A DNA stretch of 24,918 nt from Methylotenera_A sp031373695 (GTDB lineage Bacteria; Pseudomonadota; Gammaproteobacteria; Burkholderiales; Methylophilaceae). The notes under the pieces were generated by a model. That model was not told where the DNA came from and ran no database searches. It saw only the letters and a program-made list of their open reading frames with translations. This document shows, piece by piece, positions 6,074 through 14,156 of this stretch. Numbering within the stretch: the first letter of the stretch is position 1; each line of letters opens with the position of its first letter. The stretch spans positions 1-24,918 of the forward strand of contig JANMNC010000195.1 in assembly GCA_031373695.1 (NCBI GenBank), read 5' to 3'. Made by a program: the position numbers and the translations under genes.

Positions 6074-7252
6074 TTATTTCTGCGCTTGGTCTTGTTCTTG
6101 GGCTTGGGCTTGGTCTAAGCTACCCATTGTTTTTGGGTAGGTGACTATACCCCAAGGTAGGTTTTTAACTTCAATCGACTGAATGGGCGCTAAACTTACC
6201 GCATCAAACACCATAATGGCATCTGATTTACCACAAGCCAATAAAATTTGTTTGTTATCTGGCGTATAGCTAAAATGCCAGCAACGGTTACCTGTGGCCG
6301 CTTCTTTTACTTTTACAAAACTTTTAGCATCAAACATTTCTAGCGTTTTAGATTTATTGTTAGCTACCACAATATTGTTGCCTGCTGCATCGTATGCAAT
6401 GCCGTATGGCGTTTCACCAGTATCTACAGTGCGCACAAAGTTAAAATCTTTATCTAACACCATGAATTTGTTGCCATACTCTAGCGTGGCTAAATAAGTG
6501 CTGCCGTCGGGCGAAATTTTAATGCCGCGAGGACGATCGCCATATTCATGGGTTTTAATGGTTTTAACTAAGCTACCGTCTTCAATATTGTGTACGGTAA
6601 CCGTATTATCGGCTTCGTTAGTAATCACTATGTTATTGCCATCGGCAGAAAACTCAATGCCTTCAGTTTCTGGGCCACCAACAATTTCACGTATTTTTTT
6701 ACCTAGTGTTAAATCAACTACAGCAATACGCGCGGGAATTTTTTCTTCGTCATCATCGTCATCGTCTTCGGCAACTTTCTCACCTGGTTTTGGTGGTGGG
6801 CCTGCTTTTGCGCTTGGCTCAGAAGAAATAAAAGCAAAATTGCCGCGAATGCGTACAAATTCAGGGTTTTTGCCTACTTCAATTTGTTGTAAAACTTCGC
6901 CAGTTGCTGTGTCTATCACCGAAATGCTGCCGTTTTCACGTGTTGCAACAATGAGTTTTTTACCGTCATCTGTCACGCCTAAGCCGCGTGGGCCTTTGGC
7001 TTTAACATCAAACTGTTTAATTACTTTCATAGTGGCTAAATCAATGACGCTAACCCCTGCATCTTGGCTGGTTACATAAGCCACGCCCGCGCTAGCAGAT
7101 GCCGCTTCAGTACTGGCTGCTGGAGCATCGTTATTAGCGGTTTGTTCGGCAGTGTCTTGCGCTTTATCCTTATTACAAGCAGTAAGGCCTGCAAGTAGCG
7201 TTAATAAAACCAAGCTAATGCGTACGTTGTTAAATGTTGATGATAGTTTCAT
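6074..7252 (-). CDS. YVTN-type beta-propeller lipoprotein
   Basis: A 392-residue protein with a lipoprotein signal (hydrophobic LVLLTLLAGLTAC, lipobox Cys26) and an Ala/Asn/Thr-rich linker. Repeated beta-propeller blades follow, with YVTN-like motifs: VSVIDLATMKVIKQFDV, ISVIDTATGEVLQQIEVG, VTVHNIEDGSLVKTI, FMVLDKDFNFVRTVDTG, LEMFDAKSFVKVKEA. Such proteins are anchored in the envelope and often sit next to periplasmic oxidation or surface systems, but nothing here fixes a function. Two oddities: a proline-rich, strongly acidic insertion at about residues 151-173 (GPPPKPGEK then AEDDDDDDEEK) interrupts a blade, and the C terminus is a Gln/Ala repeat (QAQAQEQDQAQK). About 250 bases separate it from ilvA upstream. 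Confidence 0.82.
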   Translation of the reverse strand: MKLSSTFNNVRISLVLLTLLAGLTACNKDKAQDTAEQTANNDAPAASTEAASASAGVAYVTSQDAGVSVIDLATMKVIKQFDVKAKGPRGLGVTDDGKKLIVATRENGSISVIDTATGEVLQQIEVGKNPEFVRIRGNFAFISSEPSAKAGPPPKPGEKVAEDDDDDDEEKIPARIAVVDLTLGKKIREIVGGPETEGIEFSADGNNIVITNEADNTVTVHNIEDGSLVKTIKTHEYGDRPRGIKISPDGSTYLATLEYGNKFMVLDKDFNFVRTVDTGETPYGIAYDAAGNNIVVANNKSKTLEMFDAKSFVKVKEAATGNRCWHFSYTPDNKQILLACGKSDAIMVFDAVSLAPIQSIEVKNLPWGIVTYPKTMGSLDQAQAQEQDQAQK

Positions 7253-7503
7253 TAAAAATCTCCAAAGTTTTATCTGACTATTAAATAATGTCTTAATAAT
7301 TAAGTTTTGTTTTAATAAGCTAAATTCAGATAGTTTTTATTAGGTTTAATCCCTTAGTTTATAAAGCAAGAACTATACTAAACGGTATATTACAGCAAGC
7401 GTATATAAAACAATAGCTTATTAAATCCCTGTTACTGTTATTGGTTGTCTACAGCCAATAGTGGTGGTTGCTGTTGATATAAAAAGTGATGAAAAAATGA
7501 GTG

Positions 7504-9042
7504 TTAACCTAAAAACAACTGATATGCAGGGTTTTGGGTTTCATCCCAATGTGGGTAGCCCAGATTCTGTAAAAATTTTTCAAAATCTGCTTGCTCATTA
7601 GGTGGTACTTGCATGCCCACTAATACGCGGCCAAAATCGGCGCCGTGATTGCGGTAATGAAATAAGCTGATATTCCAGTTTTGCCCCATGGAATCTAAAA
7701 ACTTCATTAGCGCACCTGGTTTTTCTGGAAACTCAAACCTAAAAACCACTTCATGCTCAGCTTGTGGGGCATGGCCACCTACTAAATGGCGCAAATGTAG
7801 TTTTGCCACTTCGTTATCGGTTAAATCTAGCGCAGGTAAGTTTTGCGCTTGTAAATCGGCAACCAGTTTCGCAGATTCTAGTGGATTAGCGATGGCTACC
7901 CCCACAAAAATATGTGCAGCTTTTGGGTCAGAAAAGCGATAATTAAACTCAGTAATATTACGCTCGCCCAATAAGCGGCAAAACGCTTTAAATGCGCCTG
8001 CTTGTTCAGGTATGGTGACAGCCAATACGGCTTCACGTTGCTCGCCTAGCTCTGCCCGCTCGGCAATAAAACGTAGGCGGTCAAAATTCATATTAGCGCC
8101 CGACGCAATGCCTACCAGTGTTTTGCCCGTTAATTTGTTGCGTTTGGCGTATTCTTTAATACCGGCTGTGGCCAATGCGCCAGCAGGCTCTAGAATGCTG
8201 CGTGTGTCTTCAAATACATCTTTAATAGCGGCACAAATGGCATCGTTATCAACCACAATCATTTCATCTACAAATTGCTGGCATAATTTAAAGGTATGCT
8301 CGCCCACTTGTTTTACGGCGGCGCCATCGGCAAATAGGCCTACTTGGTCTAGCATTACGCGTTTGCCTAACTTTAGCGATTGGGTCATCGCTTCGGCATC
8401 TTTGGCCTCTACGCCAATTACTTTAATTTCAGGCCGCACCGCTTTTACATAAGCTGCAATGCCAGCCAACAAACCACCACCACCCACACAGCAAAAAATG
8501 GCTTCTATTGGCTCCGCATTTAAAGACTGATAGTGTGCATTTAAAATTTCTAGCGCGATGGTGCCTTGACCAGCAATCACATCGGGGTCGTCATAGGGGT
8601 GAACAAACGTTAGTTGCTCGGTTTTTTCAAGCTCCAGCGCCCTTACATAAGCGTCAGAATAGCTATCGCCAAATAGAATAACTTCTGCACCACGGCTTTT
8701 AACAGCATTAATTTTAATTTGCGGGGTAGTGGTTGGCATAACAATAACCGCGCGGCAGCCAAGTTTTTGCGCACTTAAAGCAACACCTTGCGCGTGATTG
8801 CCCGCACTGGCAGCTATCACGCCTTTTGCTAAAAGCTCAGGCGGCAAATTGGCCATTTTATTATAGGCACCGCGCAATTTAAATGAGAATACAGGCTGCA
8901 TATCCTCGCGTTTAAGTAAAACGCGATTGCCAATTCTGGCCGATAAATTGGGTTGAAACTCTAAAGGCGTGACTTTTGCCACTGCATAAACTTGAGAGTT
9001 TTCTATTTTTTGGCGGTAATTATTGCTTAAATTTGTCGACAT
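7504..9042 (-). CDS. ilvA: Threonine ammonia-lyase, biosynthetic (IlvA)
   Basis: This 512-residue PLP enzyme converts threonine to 2-oxobutanoate, the first committed step of isoleucine synthesis, in the cytoplasm. The PLP lysine is Lys55 in FSFKLRGAYNKM, and the phosphate-binding glycine loop is CVGGGGLLAG at 185-194. The C-terminal third holds two ACT-like regulatory regions (VLAVTIPEQAGAFKAF and VVFRFEFPEKPGALMKFL). These mark the long, isoleucine-inhibited biosynthetic form rather than the short catabolic one. Length is typical. The start is supported by the N terminus MSTNLSNNYRQKI. It is divergent from rpiA, with 94 bases between the two starts. Confidence 0.96.
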   Translation of the reverse strand: MSTNLSNNYRQKIENSQVYAVAKVTPLEFQPNLSARIGNRVLLKREDMQPVFSFKLRGAYNKMANLPPELLAKGVIAASAGNHAQGVALSAQKLGCRAVIVMPTTTPQIKINAVKSRGAEVILFGDSYSDAYVRALELEKTEQLTFVHPYDDPDVIAGQGTIALEILNAHYQSLNAEPIEAIFCCVGGGGLLAGIAAYVKAVRPEIKVIGVEAKDAEAMTQSLKLGKRVMLDQVGLFADGAAVKQVGEHTFKLCQQFVDEMIVVDNDAICAAIKDVFEDTRSILEPAGALATAGIKEYAKRNKLTGKTLVGIASGANMNFDRLRFIAERAELGEQREAVLAVTIPEQAGAFKAFCRLLGERNITEFNYRFSDPKAAHIFVGVAIANPLESAKLVADLQAQNLPALDLTDNEVAKLHLRHLVGGHAPQAEHEVVFRFEFPEKPGALMKFLDSMGQNWNISLFHYRNHGADFGRVLVGMQVPPNEQADFEKFLQNLGYPHWDETQNPAYQLFLG

Positions 9043-9136
9043 ACGTTATTTTTAAAAAGCGGCTTGTTTTTAAAAGCATGCACGCAGTGTATTATATTGA
9101 ATTGTTTGTATTATAAAGAATATTTAAGGAAATATC

Positions 9137-9796
9137 GTGGCTTATACGCAAGACGAATTAAAACAACAAGTAGCTAAAGCAGCTGTTGAATATGTACGTG
9201 AAGGTATTATTGGCGTAGGCACAGGCTCTACCGCTAATTTTTTTATTGAAGAGTTAGCTAAAGTTAAACATAAAATTGATGGCGCAGTTGCCAGCAGTGA
9301 GGCTACCGCACAACGTTTGCGCGGTCACGGTATTGAGGTTTTTGATTTAAACAGTGTAGATAGGCTAGATATTTATGTAGATGGCGCCGATGAAATTACC
9401 GAGCATATGCACATGATTAAAGGCGGCGGCGGGGCTCTGACGCGTGAAAAAATTGTGGCGGCAGTTGCCAAACAATTTATCTGTATTTGTGATGAGAGCA
9501 AATACGTACCAGTGTTGGGTAGGTTTCCGTTGCCTGTAGAAGTGTTGCCAATGGCTAAAAGTTATGTGGCACGCGAGCTGGTAAAACTGGGTGGCCAGCC
9601 GCAATTACGCGATTTTACAACGGATAACGGCAATATGATTATCGATGTGCACGGTTTAAGCATTAGCGACCCAGTGGCGATGGAGGCAAAAATTAACCAA
9701 ATAGTAGGCGTGGTTACAAACGGTTTATTTGCTGCACGCCCTGCTAACGTGCTTCTGCTTGCAACTGCTAATGGCGTTAAAACGTTTAAAAAGTAA
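9137..9796 (+). CDS. rpiA: Ribose-5-phosphate isomerase A
   Basis: A 219-residue enzyme interconverting ribose 5-phosphate and ribulose 5-phosphate. In ribulose monophosphate methylotrophs it also helps regenerate the formaldehyde acceptor. Conserved motifs are all present: GTGSTANFF (28-36), DGADEI (82-87) and KGGGGALTREK (95-105), which carries the catalytic acid and lysine. Length equals that of the Escherichia coli enzyme. The start is GTG at 9137, supported by AAGGA at 9126-9130. It precedes phoU by 85 bases on the same strand, probably as a separate unit. Confidence 0.96.
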   Translation: MAYTQDELKQQVAKAAVEYVREGIIGVGTGSTANFFIEELAKVKHKIDGAVASSEATAQRLRGHGIEVFDLNSVDRLDIYVDGADEITEHMHMIKGGGGALTREKIVAAVAKQFICICDESKYVPVLGRFPLPVEVLPMAKSYVARELVKLGGQPQLRDFTTDNGNMIIDVHGLSISDPVAMEAKINQIVGVVTNGLFAARPANVLLLATANGVKTFKK

Positions 9797-9881
9797 TTAA
9801 TTTATAGCGCTTTTTAGATAATAATATATTTGTCACAATTTTTTGCTAGTATCGAAGTTAGAAGAAATATAGGAAAAAGTC

Positions 9882-10589
9882 ATGCAATTTGAACACACCA
9901 GTAAACAATATGATGCCGAGTTAGAATCCGTTCGCGCTAAAGTGCTAGAAATGGGCGGCTTGGTAGAGCAGCAAATCGTTAATGCATTAGAGTCTTTAAT
10001 TAAAGCCGATATTAAATTAGCTAAAGATGTGATGGAAAACGATACGCGCGTTAATGCGCTTGAAGTGCTAATTGATGAAAATTGTAGTCAGATTATTGCG
10101 CGTCGCCAGCCAGCAGCGGGTGATTTGCGCATGGTGATGACAATGGTAAAAACCATTACCGACCTTGAGCGTATTGGTGATGAGGCCACAAAAATAGCAC
10201 GCACTGCACAACGTATTTACGAAGAAGACCGCATGTACAAACCGCGGTTTACTGAGATTAAAGCCATGGTTAAAATTGTGCGCGAAATGTTGCGTACATC
10301 GCTAGATGCATTTGCACGTTTAGATGTGAGTCAAACCGCAGAAGTAGCGCGGCAAGATGAATTGGTAGATGAACAATTTCGTGCGGCCATGCGTCAATTG
10401 ATTATGTTTATGCTTGAAGACCCACGCACTATTTCAATGTCGCTAGAAGTGTTATTTGTAGCCAAAGCCGTTGAGAGAATAGGTGACCACGCTAAAAATA
10501 TTGCCGAATATGTAGTTTATATGGTTAAAGGCAAAGATGTGCGCCACAGCAGTTTAGAAGAGATTGAGCGCGAAACACAGCAACCGTAA
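9882..10589 (+). CDS. phoU: Phosphate transport system regulator PhoU
   Basis: A 235-residue all-helical protein with the two tandem PhoU domains (about 15-105 and 120-215). The metal-binding style motifs ITDLERIGDEATKIA and AVERIGDHAKNIAEYV are each the hallmark of one repeat. PhoU restrains PhoR/PhoB signalling and phosphate uptake through Pst. No pst or phoBR genes are in the window, so this is a stand-alone copy. A GGAAAAAG stretch just upstream serves as the ribosome binding site, and a very strong terminator follows. I looked for a Pho box between rpiA and phoU and found only a poor match. Confidence 0.95.
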   Translation: MQFEHTSKQYDAELESVRAKVLEMGGLVEQQIVNALESLIKADIKLAKDVMENDTRVNALEVLIDENCSQIIARRQPAAGDLRMVMTMVKTITDLERIGDEATKIARTAQRIYEEDRMYKPRFTEIKAMVKIVREMLRTSLDAFARLDVSQTAEVARQDELVDEQFRAAMRQLIMFMLEDPRTISMSLEVLFVAKAVERIGDHAKNIAEYVVYMVKGKDVRHSSLEEIERETQQP

Positions 10590-10600
10590 CACAGCCACTA

Positions 10601-10641
10601 AATAATAAAAAAGCACCTTAACTAGGTGCTTTTTTATTATT
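10601..10641. terminator. Strong bidirectional intrinsic terminator after phoU
   Basis: A perfect 18-bp inverted repeat (arms 10601-10618 and 10624-10641, core AGCACCT/AGGTGCT, loop TAACT) is flanked by A and T runs. It ends phoU and can also end transcription arriving from yggX on the other strand. Confidence 0.95.
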
Positions 10642-10750
10642 TAAACCCCTACTTAAGCACTTAAATAGCTGGCCTGTAAGGCAATATCCATGCGCGTTTC
10701 AGGGGCATGGTTTGGAGCTAAAATAGCTATTGCCAACACGCCAGTATCGA

Positions 10751-11026
10751 CTATTCGCTTTTTTCTGGTACGTAGCCGCTTGCCGTATCGGCACCTTCAC
10801 CAAAAAAGTACTTTTCTGTTTGCTCGCTTAAGTATTTACGTGCTGCAGGGTCGGCCAAACTTAGGCGGTTTTCGTTTACCAGCATGGTTTGTTGCTTTAG
10901 CCATGCAGCCCAAGCCTCTTTAGAAACGCTCATATAAATGCGTTTGCCTAATTCACCTGGGTAAGGCGGAAAATCCATACCATCTAGTTCTTTGTCTAAT
11001 TTAATACAATGTATAGTGCGTGCCAT
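10751..11026 (-). CDS. yggX: Probable Fe(2+)-trafficking protein YggX
   Basis: The 91-residue protein shows the YggX pattern almost end to end: MARTIHCIKLDKELDGMDFP, PYPGELGKRIYMSVSKEAW, WLKQQTMLVNENRLSLADP and YLSEQTEKYFFG. Cys7 is the family's conserved cysteine. YggX is linked to iron handling and protection of Fe-S clusters against oxidants in the cytoplasm. Length is normal. The gene is divergent from dgkA with 85 bases between them. The stretch downstream (10642-10750) has no gene I can support. Confidence 0.95.
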   Translation of the reverse strand: MARTIHCIKLDKELDGMDFPPYPGELGKRIYMSVSKEAWAAWLKQQTMLVNENRLSLADPAARKYLSEQTEKYFFGEGADTASGYVPEKSE

Positions 11027-11111
11027 GTTGGATACTCAATTTAGCTTAAAACGTAATGATAGCGCATGTTAAAATGCATATATTAAATTTGAGTAAAAAT
11101 AAAGGCGCAAT

Positions 11112-11540
11112 ATGAGTGATTTAAAGCAGCCACAAAACCAAGCATCTAATGCTAATTTAGCGCAAAGCCATGCTGAAAGCCCGTTTAAAGGCAAAACTGG
11201 TTTTCGCCGTTTGCTAAATGCATTTGGATATTCACTAGAAGGCTTTAAAGCCGCTTTTAAGCACGAAGATGCTTTTAGGCAAGAGGTTTTTTTGGCGATT
11301 GTTTTGCTACCGTTGGGATTTTACTTGGGCAAAAATCCAATTGAACAAGCCTTGATGATGGCCAGTGTATTGTTGGTGTTAATTGTAGAGCTATTAAATT
11401 CAGCCATTGAAGCGGCGGTAGATCACACATCCACAGATCACCATGCCCTCGCTAAACGTGCCAAAGATATTGGCAGCGCCGCTGTATTTATAGCGTTAGG
11501 CATTGTGATTGTGGTGTGGGGCTTAATACTATTTAATTAG
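11112..11540 (+). CDS. dgkA: Diacylglycerol kinase (DgkA)
   Basis: A small inner-membrane enzyme that phosphorylates diacylglycerol to phosphatidate. After an amphipathic region (GFRRLLNAFGYSLEGFKAAFKHEDAFRQEV) come three membrane helices and the active-site signature VELLNSAIEAAVDHTSTDHHALAKRAKDIGSAAV. The signature includes the catalytic glutamates and the lipid/nucleotide-facing residues. At 142 residues it is about 20 longer than the Escherichia coli protein. The extra length is a polar Gln/Asn/Ala-rich N-terminal tail (about residues 1-28). AAAGG seven bases before the ATG supports this start. Confidence 0.95.
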   Translation: MSDLKQPQNQASNANLAQSHAESPFKGKTGFRRLLNAFGYSLEGFKAAFKHEDAFRQEVFLAIVLLPLGFYLGKNPIEQALMMASVLLVLIVELLNSAIEAAVDHTSTDHHALAKRAKDIGSAAVFIALGIVIVVWGLILFN

Positions 11541-11596
11541 CTAGATTAATTTTGTATTTGTGTCAAAGCAGTTTAAAAATTGCGCCAACTAATTCA

Positions 11597-13660
11597 TTAA
11601 AAATCAGCTCTGGCGCCAATTAATAGCGATCTTTCGCCTGCTGGTGAAATATCTTTTAAAAATGATGCATGTTCGCGAATTTCATCATTTAGCAAATTAT
11701 TGGCTTTGGCGAATAATTCTACGTTTAGCTTAATGGGTAATTTGTAAGCTAATAGTGCGCTAACATTAGTATAACCATCAGTTTCCAACTCATTTTGCGC
11801 CGTGTCATTTTGTTTAAACGCGCGCAACACATCTAGCCTTGCACTAAAACCATTAAGCGCGTAGTGCAAACCAGCACCTAATCTTAGCGGCGAAATGCGG
11901 GGTAGATAATCATTATTGCGTTTATCTTTGGCATGCACGTAGTCACCACGTAGATTTAAGTCGAGGTTTTCTATTAAGTTGAATTTAGCTTCTGCTTCTA
12001 AGCCTTTAAATGCAGCGGGTACAGCAGCAAATTGTGCAATGGGTAAGCCAGAGCCAACATCGATATTGCCAGTATCAAACAAGCCAATAAAGTTGCTAAA
12101 GCGTGTGTAATAAGCACCAACACTAAAGCTATTTTTGGCATCTTTCCAGCGTATTTGTGCATCAATGCCGTTTGATTTTTCTTTATCAAAATTGCTATTA
12201 CCTACCTCAAATTGGCCGGTAGCCACGTGTGCGCCATTGGCATAAAGCTCAAAATAACTAGGTGCGCGCTCGTTATGCGATAAATTACTGGTGAACGACC
12301 AATTTTCATTTAGGCTATACAAACCGCCTAATGCAAAACTGTTGGGGTTAAAGCTATTGCTTTGCCCTACACCAAAAGTTGCGCTGTCTTTAGAATCGAC
12401 ATTGGTGTGACCTAAGCGGCCACCAAAAGTAATTTTATGTTTTTGTGTATCAGTGCCAAGTGGTAACTCTTCATAAATGTATATCGCTTTATTTTGCGTG
12501 TTTACGCTGGGTACAAACGCTTCTTCGCCTAGGGCTGCAAAATTGGTATTATTAAATTGGTATCCAATTACACCACTTAAATTGGCTATTGGGCTGTGAC
12601 CCGCTTCAATGCTACCTTCCAAGCCGCGGTTTGTGAAGGTTGTGCCAACTTCCGTACCCTCTAGCTCTCTATGTTGGTAATCAGTGTGCGCCATGCGAAA
12701 TTTAACGCGGTTAATCACGCTATTTAAGTCTTTAAATTCACTGGCTAAATCCCAGCGGTTGCTATTCATATCAATGGTTACTTCTTCTTCAGCCACCACG
12801 CCATATTTATTATCGAGTGTGGAATAAGATAAACCAATGTAACCGTTATCAAAAGTAAGTGAAGCCCCAAGTGCGCCACCATCGCCTTCTGATGCGCTAT
12901 TAATAAGCTTGCCACGATTTTCTCTTGGTGTGCCGTCTGCTTCACTTTTACGGCGGCTGACAGCAAAACCTGAAATATCTAAATCATCTGTTTTACGTTT
13001 ATATGCATCAGCATGAATCGCAAATTGCCCATTGCCCACATCTACCACTACTGCGCCATTACGTGTGCTGTCTGGCCCACCAAAGCGCGTTTCGGCACGG
13101 CCAATAATGCCCTCTACTTTTTCTGTAGGAATACGGTGATCAATTGCGTTGACTACGCCACCCACAGCACTGCCGCCATATAAAAGTGCGGCAGGGCCAC
13201 GTACCACATCTATTTGTTCAATAATTAATGGATCAATACCTACAGCATGGTCAAAACTTAAACTAGATGCATCTAAAATACCGATACCGTTTTGCATAAT
13301 TTTTACCCGCTCTGCATCTAAACCACGAATTACTGGGCGCGATGCATTTGGGCCAAATTGGGTGGCGGTAACACCTGGTATGCCATTAAGCGTTTCGCCC
13401 AATGTGCCTTCACGGCGTAAACTTAATTCTCTGCCATTAAGCACACTAACTGGCACAACTAGCTCATCAGAACTTACGCCGAGTGGGTTGCCTGTGACCG
13501 CAACTTTAGGTAAATTAATTTGCGCAGGCTCTGCTGCATCAGCATTTTGAATAAAAAGCGCACTGGTAATTAATATCAGCGGTTTCATTTTAAAACAATT
13601 TTTTTTAAATAATACGGGTGCCAATGCAGCGTGCATTGGCAGATTGTGAATCTGATTCAT
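11597..13660 (-). CDS. znuD: TonB-dependent receptor, ZnuD-like (probable zinc uptake)
   Basis: An outer-membrane TonB-dependent receptor with plug motifs LNGIPGVTATQFG, SRPVIRGLDAERVKIMQNG, DASSLSFDHAVGIDPLIIEQ and VVRGPAALLYGGSAVGGVVN, then a beta-barrel ending SLLIGARADF. The segment with FDHAVGIDP followed by LLYGG and VNAIDHRIP is typical of the ZnuD zinc-receptor group. The substrate is inferred from that and from the His-rich protein upstream. The frame opens at 13693, but that ATG lies in the T-tract of a terminator. I chose ATG 13660, which has GAGG at 13669-13672. The internal Met36 (13588) begins a compact signal peptide (MKPLILITSALFIQNADA) and is a real alternative, although it has no visible ribosome binding site. 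Confidence 0.85.
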   Translation of the reverse strand: MNQIHNLPMHAALAPVLFKKNCFKMKPLILITSALFIQNADAAEPAQINLPKVAVTGNPLGVSSDELVVPVSVLNGRELSLRREGTLGETLNGIPGVTATQFGPNASRPVIRGLDAERVKIMQNGIGILDASSLSFDHAVGIDPLIIEQIDVVRGPAALLYGGSAVGGVVNAIDHRIPTEKVEGIIGRAETRFGGPDSTRNGAVVVDVGNGQFAIHADAYKRKTDDLDISGFAVSRRKSEADGTPRENRGKLINSASEGDGGALGASLTFDNGYIGLSYSTLDNKYGVVAEEEVTIDMNSNRWDLASEFKDLNSVINRVKFRMAHTDYQHRELEGTEVGTTFTNRGLEGSIEAGHSPIANLSGVIGYQFNNTNFAALGEEAFVPSVNTQNKAIYIYEELPLGTDTQKHKITFGGRLGHTNVDSKDSATFGVGQSNSFNPNSFALGGLYSLNENWSFTSNLSHNERAPSYFELYANGAHVATGQFEVGNSNFDKEKSNGIDAQIRWKDAKNSFSVGAYYTRFSNFIGLFDTGNIDVGSGLPIAQFAAVPAAFKGLEAEAKFNLIENLDLNLRGDYVHAKDKRNNDYLPRISPLRLGAGLHYALNGFSARLDVLRAFKQNDTAQNELETDGYTNVSALLAYKLPIKLNVELFAKANNLLNDEIREHASFLKDISPAGERSLLIGARADF
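13619..13641. repeat. Perfect 10-bp palindrome near the znuD-like start
   Basis: TGCCAATGCA (13619-13628) and its exact inverse TGCATTGGCA (13632-13641) flank GCG. It lies in the first codons if znuD starts at 13660, or in the mRNA leader if it starts at 13588. It could be an operator (for example for a zinc regulator) or an RNA hairpin. It does not resemble the Zur box forms I know. Confidence 0.6.
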
Positions 13661-13691
13661 GATGTAAGCCTCGAAAATAACTGAATACGAC

Positions 13692-13716
13692 AAAAAGCTA
13701 GCAACGAATTGCCAGC
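13692..13716 (-). terminator. Intrinsic terminator between the DUF2946-like gene and the znuD-like gene
   Basis: On the minus strand GCTGGCAA and TTGCTAGC pair (8 bp, one G-T) around a TTCG tetraloop, followed directly by TTTTT. This is a textbook rho-independent terminator just 31 bases before the znuD-like ATG. It either ends the upstream gene or acts as an attenuator. Confidence 0.8.
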
Positions 13717-13733
13717 CAAATTAATTGTGTAAT

Positions 13734-14054
13734 TTAAGCTATTTGAGGTGGTGCGCGGGCAGAGTAAGGCTGGTGACTAGTACTAAAAAAGAGGCTTGTT
13801 AAACTGATAGCAGCTATTGAAACACTGCTTTCAACGGCAAATACAAAGGCTTCACTTGCTAGGCCATCTGCAATACCAGCATGACTAATGCATTGTTCGC
13901 ACTGATGATTAGGTGCGTTTTTATCTTGTTGGCCATGTTGCTGGGTATGTTGCGTTAAATCGGTAAAGTGGCTAATTTCGTGCGTAGCCACACCCATTTG
14001 CGTTAACGCAAACAAAATAACCAAGCCTAAATGAACCACAAACCGTTGCAACAT
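13734..14054 (-). CDS. Small secreted/membrane His-rich protein, DUF2946-like
   Basis: The predicted 106-residue protein has an N-terminal hydrophobic segment (RFVVHLGLVILFALTQMGVA), then a His- and Cys-rich stretch. From the chosen start these are His25, His29, His36, His40, His50, Cys52, Cys55 (CEQC) and His58. A second hydrophobic segment follows, and the C terminus is SARAPPQIA. The shape, with HExxH, CxxC and an ARAPP end, resembles the DUF2946 family often found next to metal receptors. A periplasmic metal-binding role beside the ZnuD-like receptor is inferred, not shown. The frame is open to an ATG at 14114, but that codon is inside the stem of the sodB terminator. Met21 (14054) is therefore preferred despite lacking a clear ribosome binding site. 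Confidence 0.65.
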   Translation of the reverse strand: MLQRFVVHLGLVILFALTQMGVATHEISHFTDLTQHTQQHGQQDKNAPNHQCEQCISHAGIADGLASEAFVFAVESSVSIAAISLTSLFFSTSHQPYSARAPPQIA

Positions 14055-14099
14055 GCGGCTAATGTTAGCAGAAAATAATGACAAAATTAAAACAATATT

Positions 14100-14124
14100 A
14101 AAAAAGGCCGCCATGGCGACCTTT
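14100..14124 (-). terminator. Intrinsic terminator of sodB
   Basis: On the minus strand AAAGGTCGCC and GGCGGCCTTT pair (one G-T) around a tiny AT centre and run into TTTTTT. It lies 33 bases after the sodB stop. The first possible ATG of the next gene (14114) is in the middle of this hairpin. Confidence 0.82.
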
Positions 14125-14156
14125 AGTTTAACGTAGCTAATTCAATACGTAAAAGC

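Noticed and set aside
7438..7456. TTGGTTG/CAGCCAA hairpin downstream of ilvA.
   Set aside because: It pairs well only on the plus strand, away from the ilvA transcript, and has no T-tract, so it is not a convincing terminator.
9797..9881. Possible Pho box upstream of phoU.
   Set aside because: The only similar stretch (TTGTCACAATT) lacks a second proper half-site at the right spacing.
10654..10753. Short minus-strand frame after yggX reading DTGVLAIAILAPNHAPETRM and ending QASYLSA.
   Set aside because: It is open for about 30 codons and looks protein-like, but I find no start with a ribosome binding site and recognise no family. It may be chance or the tail of a lost gene.
13149..13550. Plus-strand 133-codon open frame.
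   Set aside because: It is antisense to the conserved plug domain of the ZnuD-like receptor, has low-complexity Ser/Pro/Thr content and matches no family.
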